Below are positions 1-8,639 of a stretch of 32,441 nt of DNA, in pieces. The translations under genes were made by a program, and so were the position numbers. This stretch comes from Magnetococcales bacterium (GTDB taxonomy: Bacteria > Pseudomonadota > Magnetococcia > Magnetococcales > UBA8363). Where the stretch lies: the NCBI GenBank assembly GCA_015228975.1, contig JADGCN010000005.1:20716-53156 (forward strand), in the 5' to 3' direction. Position 1 is the stretch's first letter, and every line of letters starts with the position of its first letter. The notes beneath the pieces were generated by a model. That model saw nothing but the letters and a program-made list of their open reading frames with translations, had not been told where the DNA came from and ran no database searches.

Positions 1-71
1 ATGTGGCCCCGAAGGTTGATGTGGCCCCGAAGGTTGATGTGGCCCCGAAGGTTGATGTGGCCCCGAAGGTT
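1..71 (+). repeat. Perfect 18-bp tandem repeat (gatgtggccccgaaggtt), about 4 units, in coding sequence (DVAPKV repeat)
   Basis: Direct reading: units at 1-17 (partial), 18-35, 36-53 and 54-71 are identical. Confidence 0.95.
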
Positions 72-299
72 GAAACCGTTGCCCCCCGGGCGGATGCGGT
101 GTCGCAAGCGGAACATGGTCCACAGGCGGCTCCCACCCTGCCACAAGCGGTACCTGCCAACAAGGTGGAGACGATGTCAGACCGTGGTATTCCACCGGAG
201 GCGTTGTGGGTTCCAGAGCCTGATAGCAGTACTCCTGCGACGACAGTGGCTCAAGGTACTTCCATGAAGTGGGAGACACGGGTCGAATCGGTGCCATGA
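3..299 (+). CDS. C-terminal part of an upstream protein with VDVAPK repeats (5' end outside window); overlaps the ABC transporter start by ATGA
   Basis: Open frame from the window start to TGA 297-299, overlapping ATG 296. Low-complexity tail, so product unknown; operon position suggests a type I secretion component. Confidence 0.6.
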   Translation: MAPKVDVAPKVDVAPKVDVAPKVETVAPRADAVSQAEHGPQAAPTLPQAVPANKVETMSDRGIPPEALWVPEPDSSTPATTVAQGTSMKWETRVESVP

Positions 300-1954
300 G
301 GGAGATCTTCCGGTTTTTGGCCTCCAGGCCGATACTGGCTATCGAATTATTGCTCGCTTCCTTGTTGATCAACCTGCTGGGGTTGGCATCGTCGTTGTAT
401 GTCATGCAGGTACTCAATCGTTATGTGTCCAGCGGTGTGGATGCCACCCTGGTGACGCTGACGGTGGGTGTGATCGTGGCGGTCATTGCGGAGTGGGTGT
501 TGCGACAGTTGCGCCGCAGCTTGGCGGGTGGTGTTGTCCATGCGCCCATCGGTCGGTTGATTGCCGGATTTTTCAACAGTTTGCTCGGGGTCAAACTGGT
601 TGAACTGCTCAAGCTCCCTCCCGGGGAGCAGCGGGAATTGGTCAATCATCTGGCCACCGCGCAAAAAACCTACACCCCGGCTACCGTTGTTGCCCTCCTG
701 GATCTCCCTTTTGTTGGCTTGTTCGTTGGTGCCCTGTTCTTGATCCACCATTGGATTGGCATCATCGCCAGTCTGTTTTTATCGGTGGTGTTTTTGCTGA
801 CTTTGGTACACCAGGGGCGGTTGCAGCAGCCGACGCAGCAATTGGCGCAAAAAGCGGCGCGGTCGGGGGCGTTGACGACATCGGTGATGACGGTGGCCGA
901 ATCGGTACGGGCATTTCGCGGGGCCCCTTTGTTGCGGCAACGTTGGTGGGCCGAACAAGCAAGTTTGCACCGGGACCAGACCCGATTGACCAATCGTCAA
1001 GAAGGTATTCAAACCCTGACGCAAGGCATTGGCGCTTTGATGGGTGTGGCGGTGATTGCGGTGGGCGCCAAGTTTGCCAACATGGGTTTGATGGATACGG
1101 GATTGTTGATTGGTGCCAATATTATTGCCGCACGCGCCATGGCACCCCTCCTGAAATGGGCGCAGTTGGTTTCCCAACTTGCGAAGGCACGCCAAGGTTT
1201 GAAAATTCTGTCCCAATTTGGCCGTTTGCCATTGGAAAAGCAGGACGGGGTGGTTTTGCAGCAATGGGTTGGCAAGATTGAACTGAAACAGGTTGCTTTT
1301 TCCTGGTCTGAGGCCAGGGGATCGCTGTTTTCAGGGATTTCCGCGACGGCGGAGCCGGGCAAGGTGTTGGCGGTTGTCGGGCGGAATGGTTCGGGCAAGA
1401 CGACGTTGTTGCGTTTATTGGTTGGCGTTTTGCTGCCGGAACGTGGCCATATTTTGGTGGATGGCTACAATCTGGATCAATTGCATCCCGACTGGTGGCA
1501 CCAACAGATACTCTATGTCCCTCAGGAACCGTTATTTTTGGATGCGAGTTTGCGGGACAATTTGTTGGCCATGCGCCCCGGCATGGATGAGGAGGCGTTG
1601 AACCATTTGGTGGATCGGGTTGGTTTACGGCGCTTTGTCAATGAAACGCCGCAGGGTCTTGACCTGGTGCTGACGGAGGGGGGGCAACGATTATCCCCGG
1701 GGATCCGGCGGCGCCTGGCCCTGGCGCGGGGCTTGGCGGCGGAAGGTCGTTTGGTCATTCTGGATGAACCATTGGAGGGGGTTGATAATGAAGGACGGCT
1801 GTTGATCGTCGATATGATGCGCCGTTTTGTCGCCGAGGGGCGGACGGTTGTCATTGCCTCGCACGATGCCGGCATGGCCAAGCTGGCGCACCAGGTGATC
1901 GATCTGGATGCCACCCTTAAAACGGAACAAGTGGTTGTCGAGCCAGCGTCTTAA
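296..1954 (+). CDS. Type I secretion ABC transporter (permease-ATPase fusion, PrtD/HlyB-like without C39 domain)
   Basis: N-terminal TM domain; Walker A GRNGSGKTT; Walker B LVILDEP; H-loop ASHD; degenerate signature LSPGI. ORF track starts at 269; ATG 296 overlaps the upstream stop. Confidence 0.9.
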   Translation: MREIFRFLASRPILAIELLLASLLINLLGLASSLYVMQVLNRYVSSGVDATLVTLTVGVIVAVIAEWVLRQLRRSLAGGVVHAPIGRLIAGFFNSLLGVKLVELLKLPPGEQRELVNHLATAQKTYTPATVVALLDLPFVGLFVGALFLIHHWIGIIASLFLSVVFLLTLVHQGRLQQPTQQLAQKAARSGALTTSVMTVAESVRAFRGAPLLRQRWWAEQASLHRDQTRLTNRQEGIQTLTQGIGALMGVAVIAVGAKFANMGLMDTGLLIGANIIAARAMAPLLKWAQLVSQLAKARQGLKILSQFGRLPLEKQDGVVLQQWVGKIELKQVAFSWSEARGSLFSGISATAEPGKVLAVVGRNGSGKTTLLRLLVGVLLPERGHILVDGYNLDQLHPDWWHQQILYVPQEPLFLDASLRDNLLAMRPGMDEEALNHLVDRVGLRRFVNETPQGLDLVLTEGGQRLSPGIRRRLALARGLAAEGRLVILDEPLEGVDNEGRLLIVDMMRRFVAEGRTVVIASHDAGMAKLAHQVIDLDATLKTEQVVVEPAS

Positions 1955-1966
1955 GGGGGGCGTGTC

Positions 1967-3262
1967 ATGAAGGAATTGCCGTTTGGTGAATTGGATGAGG
2001 GGGGGCGTTTTCGGGCGCATGCGATGCTTCTGGGTGTTGTGGGGGTTGTGGCGGCTCTGTTGATCTGGGGGCACTTGTCCGCCTTGGACGTCCTGAGCAT
2101 CACCCAGGGGGAGGTCATTCCCTCCAGCCAAATCAAAAAAATACAACATTTGGAGGGAGGGATCGTTCGGGAGATTTTTGTCCACGAGGGGCAGACGGTG
2201 GAGCGGGATCAACCGTTGCTGGCGTTGGAATCGGTCTCTTCGGGTGCTGACGTGGGTGAGTTGCAATCCCGTATTCTGGCGTTACAGGCGGAAATCCGCC
2301 GCCTGGAGGCCGAAGCGGAGGGGCGCAAAACGTTGCGTTTCACACCGGAGGAAAAGGAAACGTTGGGCGAACGGGTGCGCCAGGCGGAAGAGCTTTTCGC
2401 TGCGCGCCGTCTCAATTTGCAAAATACCTTGGAAGGTCAGTCGCAAACCATTGTCCAGCGCCAAAAAGAGCTGCAGGAGATTCAGGCACGGCTGCGACAT
2501 GCGCAAAAAAAATTGACCCTGGTCAAGGAACAGGTGGATATCAGCGACAAGTTGCTCAGGAGCGATATCAATAATCGCTACAACCATCTTGATTTATTGA
2601 AAGAATACAACACGCTGCAAAGCCGCATCGAAGAGGATACGGCGGCATTGGATCGTGCCGAGGCCATGGTTAAGGAAGCCAACCTGAACCAACAACTGGT
2701 GACCAATAAATACAATGAAGAGGTGGGCAAACAGTTGGAAACGGCGCGTCGGGATTTAAATGAATATCAGGCGCGCATGGGTAAGTTTGCCGATAATGTA
2801 CGGCGTACCCAGGTCAAATCCCCGGTGCATGGGGTGGTGAAAATGCTTTACGTTGCTACATTGGGCGGGGTGGTCAAGCCGGGTGAAACCATTGTCGATA
2901 TCGTTCCGGAGGATGACAAGCTGGTGGTGGAGGCCAAACTTTCCATTCACGATATTGGCTATGTGGCGGTGGGGCAGGTTGCCAAGGTCAGGCTGACCTC
3001 GACGGATGCGTCACGGTTTGGTCATCTGGCAGGTCGGGTGGTCCAGGTCAGTCCCGACACCTTTGTCACCAAGGAAGGGGCACCGTTTTACAAGGTGCGG
3101 GTGGAAACCGATCAAAGTTATTTTACCAGTCGGGGACAGACGTATCATCTGGTATCGGGGATGGTGTTGCAGGTTTCCATCCTGACGGGTAGCCGCAGTG
3201 TCCTGGAATACATATTCTCGCCCATGTTCAATACCATGCATTCGGCGCTCGGGGAGCGGTAG
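1967..3262 (+). CDS. HlyD-family periplasmic adaptor (membrane fusion) protein of type I secretion
   Basis: One N-terminal TM, 'IQHLEGGIVREIFVHEGQTVERDQPLLAL' lipoyl-like half-motif, long coiled coil, 'VKSPVHGVVKMLYVATLGGVVKPGETIVDIVPEDDKLVVEAK' second half. Confidence 0.93.
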   Translation: MKELPFGELDEGGRFRAHAMLLGVVGVVAALLIWGHLSALDVLSITQGEVIPSSQIKKIQHLEGGIVREIFVHEGQTVERDQPLLALESVSSGADVGELQSRILALQAEIRRLEAEAEGRKTLRFTPEEKETLGERVRQAEELFAARRLNLQNTLEGQSQTIVQRQKELQEIQARLRHAQKKLTLVKEQVDISDKLLRSDINNRYNHLDLLKEYNTLQSRIEEDTAALDRAEAMVKEANLNQQLVTNKYNEEVGKQLETARRDLNEYQARMGKFADNVRRTQVKSPVHGVVKMLYVATLGGVVKPGETIVDIVPEDDKLVVEAKLSIHDIGYVAVGQVAKVRLTSTDASRFGHLAGRVVQVSPDTFVTKEGAPFYKVRVETDQSYFTSRGQTYHLVSGMVLQVSILTGSRSVLEYIFSPMFNTMHSALGER

Positions 3263-3268
3263 AGGGGA

Positions 3269-4138
3269 TCACAACCCGGCGGCGGCATAGATCTTTCGCA
3301 AGCGTTGGCGCATGGCGTTGAGCTTGCGGGCCTCTTCGGGTTTGATATGGCTGGCGTTTTCCTCGGATGGGTCGTGAAAGTAGGCGCGTAATAAAGCTAA
3401 TTTTTGTCGTTCCTTGGTGGTCAGGGGGGCTTCTCCGGGTCTGACGAGCCGGAGTTCGGCGGCAATGTCCAACAGCCGTTCCCCAGTGGTCAGGGCGGGA
3501 CGGGGACCCAATGTTGTGATGATCATTTCGCCACCGCCGCTGCCGCGAATGGTCGCCAGGGAATAACCACTGGTGCTGCCCGACCAGACGATGGTGCGAT
3601 TGCGTTCGTTGAAGGCGTCCAACGGGACGACATGTTGCGATTGGGAACGCCCTGCGGAATCCAGTACATAATGTTTCTGGTTGATGCGCGCCACCAGAAT
3701 GACATGGGCTGGGCGGCTTCCCGTGGGGGCCAGGGAGACCAGACGCATTTCTGATGCGGGTAGGCCACCTTCTTCCAGGAGTAAAAACTTGGCGATTGCG
3801 TAATCCTTGCAATTCCCTCCCTGGGTGAAGGTTTCCAGGGGGCTTTTCCACTGGGGGAGGTCTCTGTAAGTGACCTGTTTGTTGATGAATTGGTGTGCCC
3901 GTTCCAGTTTTTCCACCCCTTCGAGGGCGCGCAACTGTTTGACCGTTTCATCCCAATGTTCGGGATGACGTTGCTGATGGCGTTCGGCAGCCGCTTTCAA
4001 TCGGGCTGTGCGCCCCGAAGGATCGGTACCGTTGCCTGATGTGGCGAAGATGGCCTCACCGGGTGACGATTCCGCCGCAATGGCTCCGGGGAACACTGGC
4101 AGCAACGTGAAGAAAAAAATCAATGCGTAGGGTATCAT
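3269..4138 (-). CDS. LapG-like bacterial transglutaminase-like cysteine proteinase (BTLCP family), exported
   Basis: Signal-like N-terminus MIPYALIFFFTLLPVFPGAIAA; Cys-His-Asp pattern GGNCKDYAIAKF ... HVILVARI ... HYVLDS. ORF track begins at 4243; ATG 4138 starts the signal peptide. Confidence 0.85.
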   Translation of the reverse strand: MIPYALIFFFTLLPVFPGAIAAESSPGEAIFATSGNGTDPSGRTARLKAAAERHQQRHPEHWDETVKQLRALEGVEKLERAHQFINKQVTYRDLPQWKSPLETFTQGGNCKDYAIAKFLLLEEGGLPASEMRLVSLAPTGSRPAHVILVARINQKHYVLDSAGRSQSQHVVPLDAFNERNRTIVWSGSTSGYSLATIRGSGGGEMIITTLGPRPALTTGERLLDIAAELRLVRPGEAPLTTKERQKLALLRAYFHDPSEENASHIKPEEARKLNAMRQRLRKIYAAAGL

Positions 4139-4342
4139 GGAATGGCAATATTCGTTTGCATGATGATCAAAGCTCCCTGGGTGCTTCCGGGTCATCTTTC
4201 TCGTCGATTGTGAATCTATCGGAAAAAACATCCCATACCACAAGCGCGATATGTTTTGTCCACCTGGAATTGATCGTGTCGATATGGTATCAAGAATGGA
4301 TAACCATGGGATCGGCGAAGGGCGTGAAGAATTGCCAAATTT

Positions 4343-5476
4343 ATGAATAGCAATGGAAAAAATAATAAGAGAATTCTATTGGTGGTGGTCGCGACCCTGC
4401 TGGCATTGTTGGGACCCGCCATCGCCTGGGGTTTGAGCGCCAAACTTTTGCCCGAAGGGGTGGCACGGCTGCGGGTCTACGAAAATGTCGGCAGTACCGA
4501 TGGATGGTTTTCCGATAGCTCTGATCGACAACCCCTGGGGCAGTTGGGTCTGGATAAACTGAAAGCCAAAGGCATTGCCCCCAGTACCACCAACGTCTAC
4601 AACATTGGCAACTCCGCCCGTTATCGTCTGTGGCGCACCGATGTGACCTTGGACTATGGTTTGAACGCAGATTGGGACGTTGGTGTGTGGTTGCCTTTTT
4701 ACAACCACACCACCCGACAGAGTGCCACGCTGACCCAGGGGGCGGCTTGGTCGGCCCTGACAGCGGCGCAAAAGGCCAGCATTTCAGGTGCTGTAAGCAC
4801 TCTGGACAGCACCGACCCCACGAATTCCGATTTCGGTGACGTGTTCGTCGGCTTCAAACACCGGGTTTTTGGGCTTAACAACGATCCCTTCCGCTTTGCC
4901 TTGGGGGGTGGGTTTCGCGCCCCGACCGGACATGTCGCCAATCCGTTGGATGCCAACGATGTTGCCACCGGCGATGGTCAATGGGATGTAACCTTGGCAA
5001 CCTGGACCGATTTTCAGGTGAACGACCGTTTTTTCATCAATTTTCTCTCTCGGCATGATTACGGCTTGGCGGATTACCGCGATGCTGTTTTCCCCACCAA
5101 TGCCAGCCAGGCGGGACGGATGCGGTTTCAGCCCGGGATAACCCATCATCTGGAATGGGCACCCCAGTATCAATTCCCGTTTGAGAAATGGGATCTGCTG
5201 TCGGAAATAACCCTGATTTATGATCGCCAGGAGAAGGAGAAACGCCAATCCTTCGATACCGCCGCCGCACGCTATTCCGGACCACTCGCCGCCACAAACG
5301 CAACCGATTGGGATCGGTGGATGATCAAACCCTCGTTGGGGGCTCGATTGTTCAAATATGGTGTGCCAGGTGATTTTTACCTCAGTTATGCCCATACCAT
5401 GGCGGGCAAAAATACCGCCGACCTGGATTTGCTGGAGATGCGTATGGATATCTATTTCAAAGGCTTGGATCAATAA
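4343..5476 (+). CDS. Putative outer-membrane beta-barrel protein
   Basis: N-terminal TM/signal; alternating aromatic strands (TNVYNIGNSARYRLWRTDVTLDYGLNADWDVGVWLPFYN), C-terminal 'LEMRMDIYFKGLDQ'. Family not recognised. Confidence 0.6.
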   Translation: MNSNGKNNKRILLVVVATLLALLGPAIAWGLSAKLLPEGVARLRVYENVGSTDGWFSDSSDRQPLGQLGLDKLKAKGIAPSTTNVYNIGNSARYRLWRTDVTLDYGLNADWDVGVWLPFYNHTTRQSATLTQGAAWSALTAAQKASISGAVSTLDSTDPTNSDFGDVFVGFKHRVFGLNNDPFRFALGGGFRAPTGHVANPLDANDVATGDGQWDVTLATWTDFQVNDRFFINFLSRHDYGLADYRDAVFPTNASQAGRMRFQPGITHHLEWAPQYQFPFEKWDLLSEITLIYDRQEKEKRQSFDTAAARYSGPLAATNATDWDRWMIKPSLGARLFKYGVPGDFYLSYAHTMAGKNTADLDLLEMRMDIYFKGLDQ

Positions 5477-5479
5477 CCA

Positions 5480-8400
5480 TTGCCTGTCCGCTACCAGGAT
5501 CGGGAGGGACGTATCTGCGGTCGCAAGGGGCTGAGGGGGCTTTTCTTCACGTTTTTCGGGGTATGGCTGGTTTTGATCCCGCAGGTCGTCATGGCGGGCG
5601 ATGCCAATGCGGAGGGGGTCTTTCAGCTTTCCCGTTTGATGGATGGGGTGTCGGCCAGCCGTTATATTTTGGCATTGGAAGACCCGGGCCGCACACTGAC
5701 CCTTGAAGAGGTGCGCAATCCCGTCTGGGCACAACGTTTCGCCCCCTTGCCGTCGGGCCGCGCCAACCTGGGATTGAGTTCCTCCGCGTGGTGGCTGAAG
5801 TTGGAGGTGGTCAACGATTCCAATTACCCGCTGCGTTGGTTGTTGGAATCTCCTCATCCCCAAAGTCATTTTATAGATTTTCATATTATTAACGAGCAAG
5901 GCGAGGGCAAAGAGTTTCAGCTCGGGGTCATGCGCCCGTTCAGTCACCGCCCGGTCCCTTCCGAATCCTTTGTCGTCCCGGTGGAAACCCCCCCGTTTGG
6001 GCGCAGTCACATCCTCGTCCGTCAAAGTTACGAAAAAGCCGGCCTGATGGACACCCAACTGCGCATTTGGTCGCGGGAACATTTCACTAATCATCGCGAC
6101 CTGATCGGATTGCTCGAAGGGGCTCTTTTCGGCAGTCTGATCTATATGTTTTTGTACAATCTATTCATATTCTTTGCCACCCGGATGGAAGAATATTATT
6201 GGTATGTCCTCTATCTGCTGACCTCTGCCATTGCCGGAGCGGCCAACCTTGGCCTGGGGCATCGTTATTTTTATACTTCTTCCCAGATACTCTCCAGCAA
6301 TCTTCACATCGTGATGTTTGCCTGCACTTTGTTTTTCGTGATTCAGTTCAGCCGATGTTTTCTCAAGTTGAAAAAACATTTACCTCGTTTTGACCGCTTT
6401 TTCCTGATCGTCAATATCGCCATCGTACTGGATACGATCCTTCTTTTCATGGGCATGAGGGCACTGTCGTACGCGATTTTTCGTATTATTGTAAGTATGG
6501 TGCTTTTGTTTCCCTTTTTGAGCATTTGGGTCTGGTATCAGGGGGAGAAGCAAATCCGCTTTTATGCCATGGCCTGGATCGTAGGCGCATTTTTTTTCAG
6601 TTTTTCCCTGGGTCATTGGTTTGGCTTGAACGAATTCAGTATTTTAAATACCTGGGGACAGCGCATTGCCATCTGGTTTGAAGCGATATTTTTCTCCCTG
6701 GCATTGGCGGACCATATCAATCTTTTGCGTCAGGAGAAGGATATCGCGCAACGGCGGGAACAGGAAACCTTGATGCATGCCAAGGAGGAACTGGAGCAGC
6801 GCGTCCAGGAACGAACCCTGGATCTTGAGGGGGCGAAACTCCAGGCGGATGCGGCCAATGCCGCCAAAGGGGCTTTTTTGGCCACCATGAGCCATGAGAT
6901 TCGCACGCCGATCAACGGAATTCTTGGCATGGCGCATTTGGCCCTGCAAACCCTCCTGACCGGCCAACAACGGGATTATCTCAACAAGATTCAGGCCTCT
7001 ACCCGATATTTATTGGATATCATCAATGATATTCTTGATTTTTCCAAACTGGAAGCGGGTCGCTTGGCTGTGGAGCGCATCTCTTTTTCCCTGGATGATG
7101 TTGTGGAAAGCCTTTCCAGCCTTTTTACCGCGAAAGCCCAAGCCCAGGGGTTGATATTAAATATGGCGATGGATCCAGGGATACCTGATCGCTTGATGGG
7201 CGATCCCTTGCGGTTGAAACAGGTGTTGGCCAACCTGATCGGCAACGCCGTCAAGTTTACCGAAACGGGAGGGATCGACGTACACATTGGCCTTGAGTCC
7301 CGGGAGGGGGAGCGGGTGACCCTGTCTTTTTCGGTACGGGATAGCGGTATTGGCATGACGGAAGAACAGCAGACGCACCTGTTCCAGGAATTTTCCCAGG
7401 TTGATTCCAGCATCAGCCGCAAATATGGTGGTACGGGTCTGGGCCTTTCCATCAGCCAACGATTGGTTACGCAGATGGGAGGGTGCATCGCGGTGCGGAG
7501 CGTGCCCGGGGAAGGCAGCACCTTTGGTTTCACCTTGTCCTTTGACCTGGCTGCCGGGGAGGTGCCCGCGCCAAAGTACGACTATGACGAACCAGCACCC
7601 GAATTCGCCCCGGCCCACCTCCTGCTGGTGGAGGACAACCCCATCAATCAACAGGTGGCGCGGGAATTGTTGCAGACGACCGGCTTGACGGTGACCATTG
7701 CCAACAACGGTGTGGAAGCGGTGGCGGCGGTGGAACACAATCGCTATGATCTGGTGTTGATGGATGTGCAAATGCCCCAGATGGATGGTTTCCAGGCCAC
7801 CACCATCATTCACAACGACCCTCGTTTCCAAGATCTTCCCATCATTGCCATGACGGCCCATATCCTGGGGAGTGATTTGGAAAAGTGTCGCGGTGCCGGC
7901 ATGTGTGACCATGTGGGCAAGCCGATTGAGCCAGCCGATCTTTACCGCACGTTGGCGCGTTGGCTCCCCACCCGGCCAAGGCAACACCCACTCCAAACAA
8001 CGTTAGCGTCTGCAACCCCGGAGGCACCTCAAGCAGAAATGGAACCCATTGCCGGCATTGATCTTCCGCAAGGGCTGGCCAGGGTTCGGCACAATCACGT
8101 GTTGTTTCGCAAACTGTTGCGGGAATTTTATCAGGACCACAACAGCACGGCATTTGTTCTTGCCGAGGCCATACGCCAGGGTCGTTTGGAGGATGCCCAG
8201 CGCATAACCCATACCCTCCGTGGGGCGTCTGGCAATTTGGGGGCCGACAAACTGAGCGAGGCCGCAGCCCATTTGGAAACCGCCCTTAAAACGAACACCG
8301 GCATCGACGACCATTGGAAAAAATTTCAGTGGGCCATGGAGGAACTTATGCAAGGTTTGTCGCTACTCAGGGAGGGTGATGTGGCGGAAACCGGCTCCGG

Positions 8401-8635
8401 CACCGATCACGCCACGGACCGGGAGACGTTGTCGCCCCTGCTTGAAACCATGAAACAATCGTTACGCGAGGCCAATCCCCAATCGATGGATTGGCTGGTT
8501 CCCATGGAGCAGGTCGTGGGTCGCGATTATAGGGACGTCATGGTCCGATTGCGGCAGGAAATCAATGCCTTCCAATTTGAAGAAGCCTTGGTGCTTGTGG
8601 AAGAATTGGAGCAACGAATCGGGGTATCGGGATAA
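5480..8635 (+). CDS. Hybrid sensor histidine kinase: periplasmic 7TMR-DISM-like sensor, 7 TM, HisKA, HATPase_c, REC, Hpt
   Basis: FLATMSHEIRTPINGILGM (HisKA), HATPase NLIGNAVKFT / DSGIGM / GGTGLGLSI, REC LLLVEDNPINQQVA...LVLMDVQMPQMDG, Hpt ITHTLRGASGNLGA. TTG start assumed. Confidence 0.93.
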   Translation: MPVRYQDREGRICGRKGLRGLFFTFFGVWLVLIPQVVMAGDANAEGVFQLSRLMDGVSASRYILALEDPGRTLTLEEVRNPVWAQRFAPLPSGRANLGLSSSAWWLKLEVVNDSNYPLRWLLESPHPQSHFIDFHIINEQGEGKEFQLGVMRPFSHRPVPSESFVVPVETPPFGRSHILVRQSYEKAGLMDTQLRIWSREHFTNHRDLIGLLEGALFGSLIYMFLYNLFIFFATRMEEYYWYVLYLLTSAIAGAANLGLGHRYFYTSSQILSSNLHIVMFACTLFFVIQFSRCFLKLKKHLPRFDRFFLIVNIAIVLDTILLFMGMRALSYAIFRIIVSMVLLFPFLSIWVWYQGEKQIRFYAMAWIVGAFFFSFSLGHWFGLNEFSILNTWGQRIAIWFEAIFFSLALADHINLLRQEKDIAQRREQETLMHAKEELEQRVQERTLDLEGAKLQADAANAAKGAFLATMSHEIRTPINGILGMAHLALQTLLTGQQRDYLNKIQASTRYLLDIINDILDFSKLEAGRLAVERISFSLDDVVESLSSLFTAKAQAQGLILNMAMDPGIPDRLMGDPLRLKQVLANLIGNAVKFTETGGIDVHIGLESREGERVTLSFSVRDSGIGMTEEQQTHLFQEFSQVDSSISRKYGGTGLGLSISQRLVTQMGGCIAVRSVPGEGSTFGFTLSFDLAAGEVPAPKYDYDEPAPEFAPAHLLLVEDNPINQQVARELLQTTGLTVTIANNGVEAVAAVEHNRYDLVLMDVQMPQMDGFQATTIIHNDPRFQDLPIIAMTAHILGSDLEKCRGAGMCDHVGKPIEPADLYRTLARWLPTRPRQHPLQTTLASATPEAPQAEMEPIAGIDLPQGLARVRHNHVLFRKLLREFYQDHNSTAFVLAEAIRQGRLEDAQRITHTLRGASGNLGADKLSEAAAHLETALKTNTGIDDHWKKFQWAMEELMQGLSLLREGDVAETGSGTDHATDRETLSPLLETMKQSLREANPQSMDWLVPMEQVVGRDYRDVMVRLRQEINAFQFEEALVLVEELEQRIGVSG

Positions 8636-8639
8636 CGGC

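Noticed and set aside
4784-6094. 436-aa minus-strand ORF
   Set aside because: Shadow ORF antisense to the beta-barrel and hybrid kinase genes; composition is unlike a folded protein, with no motif.
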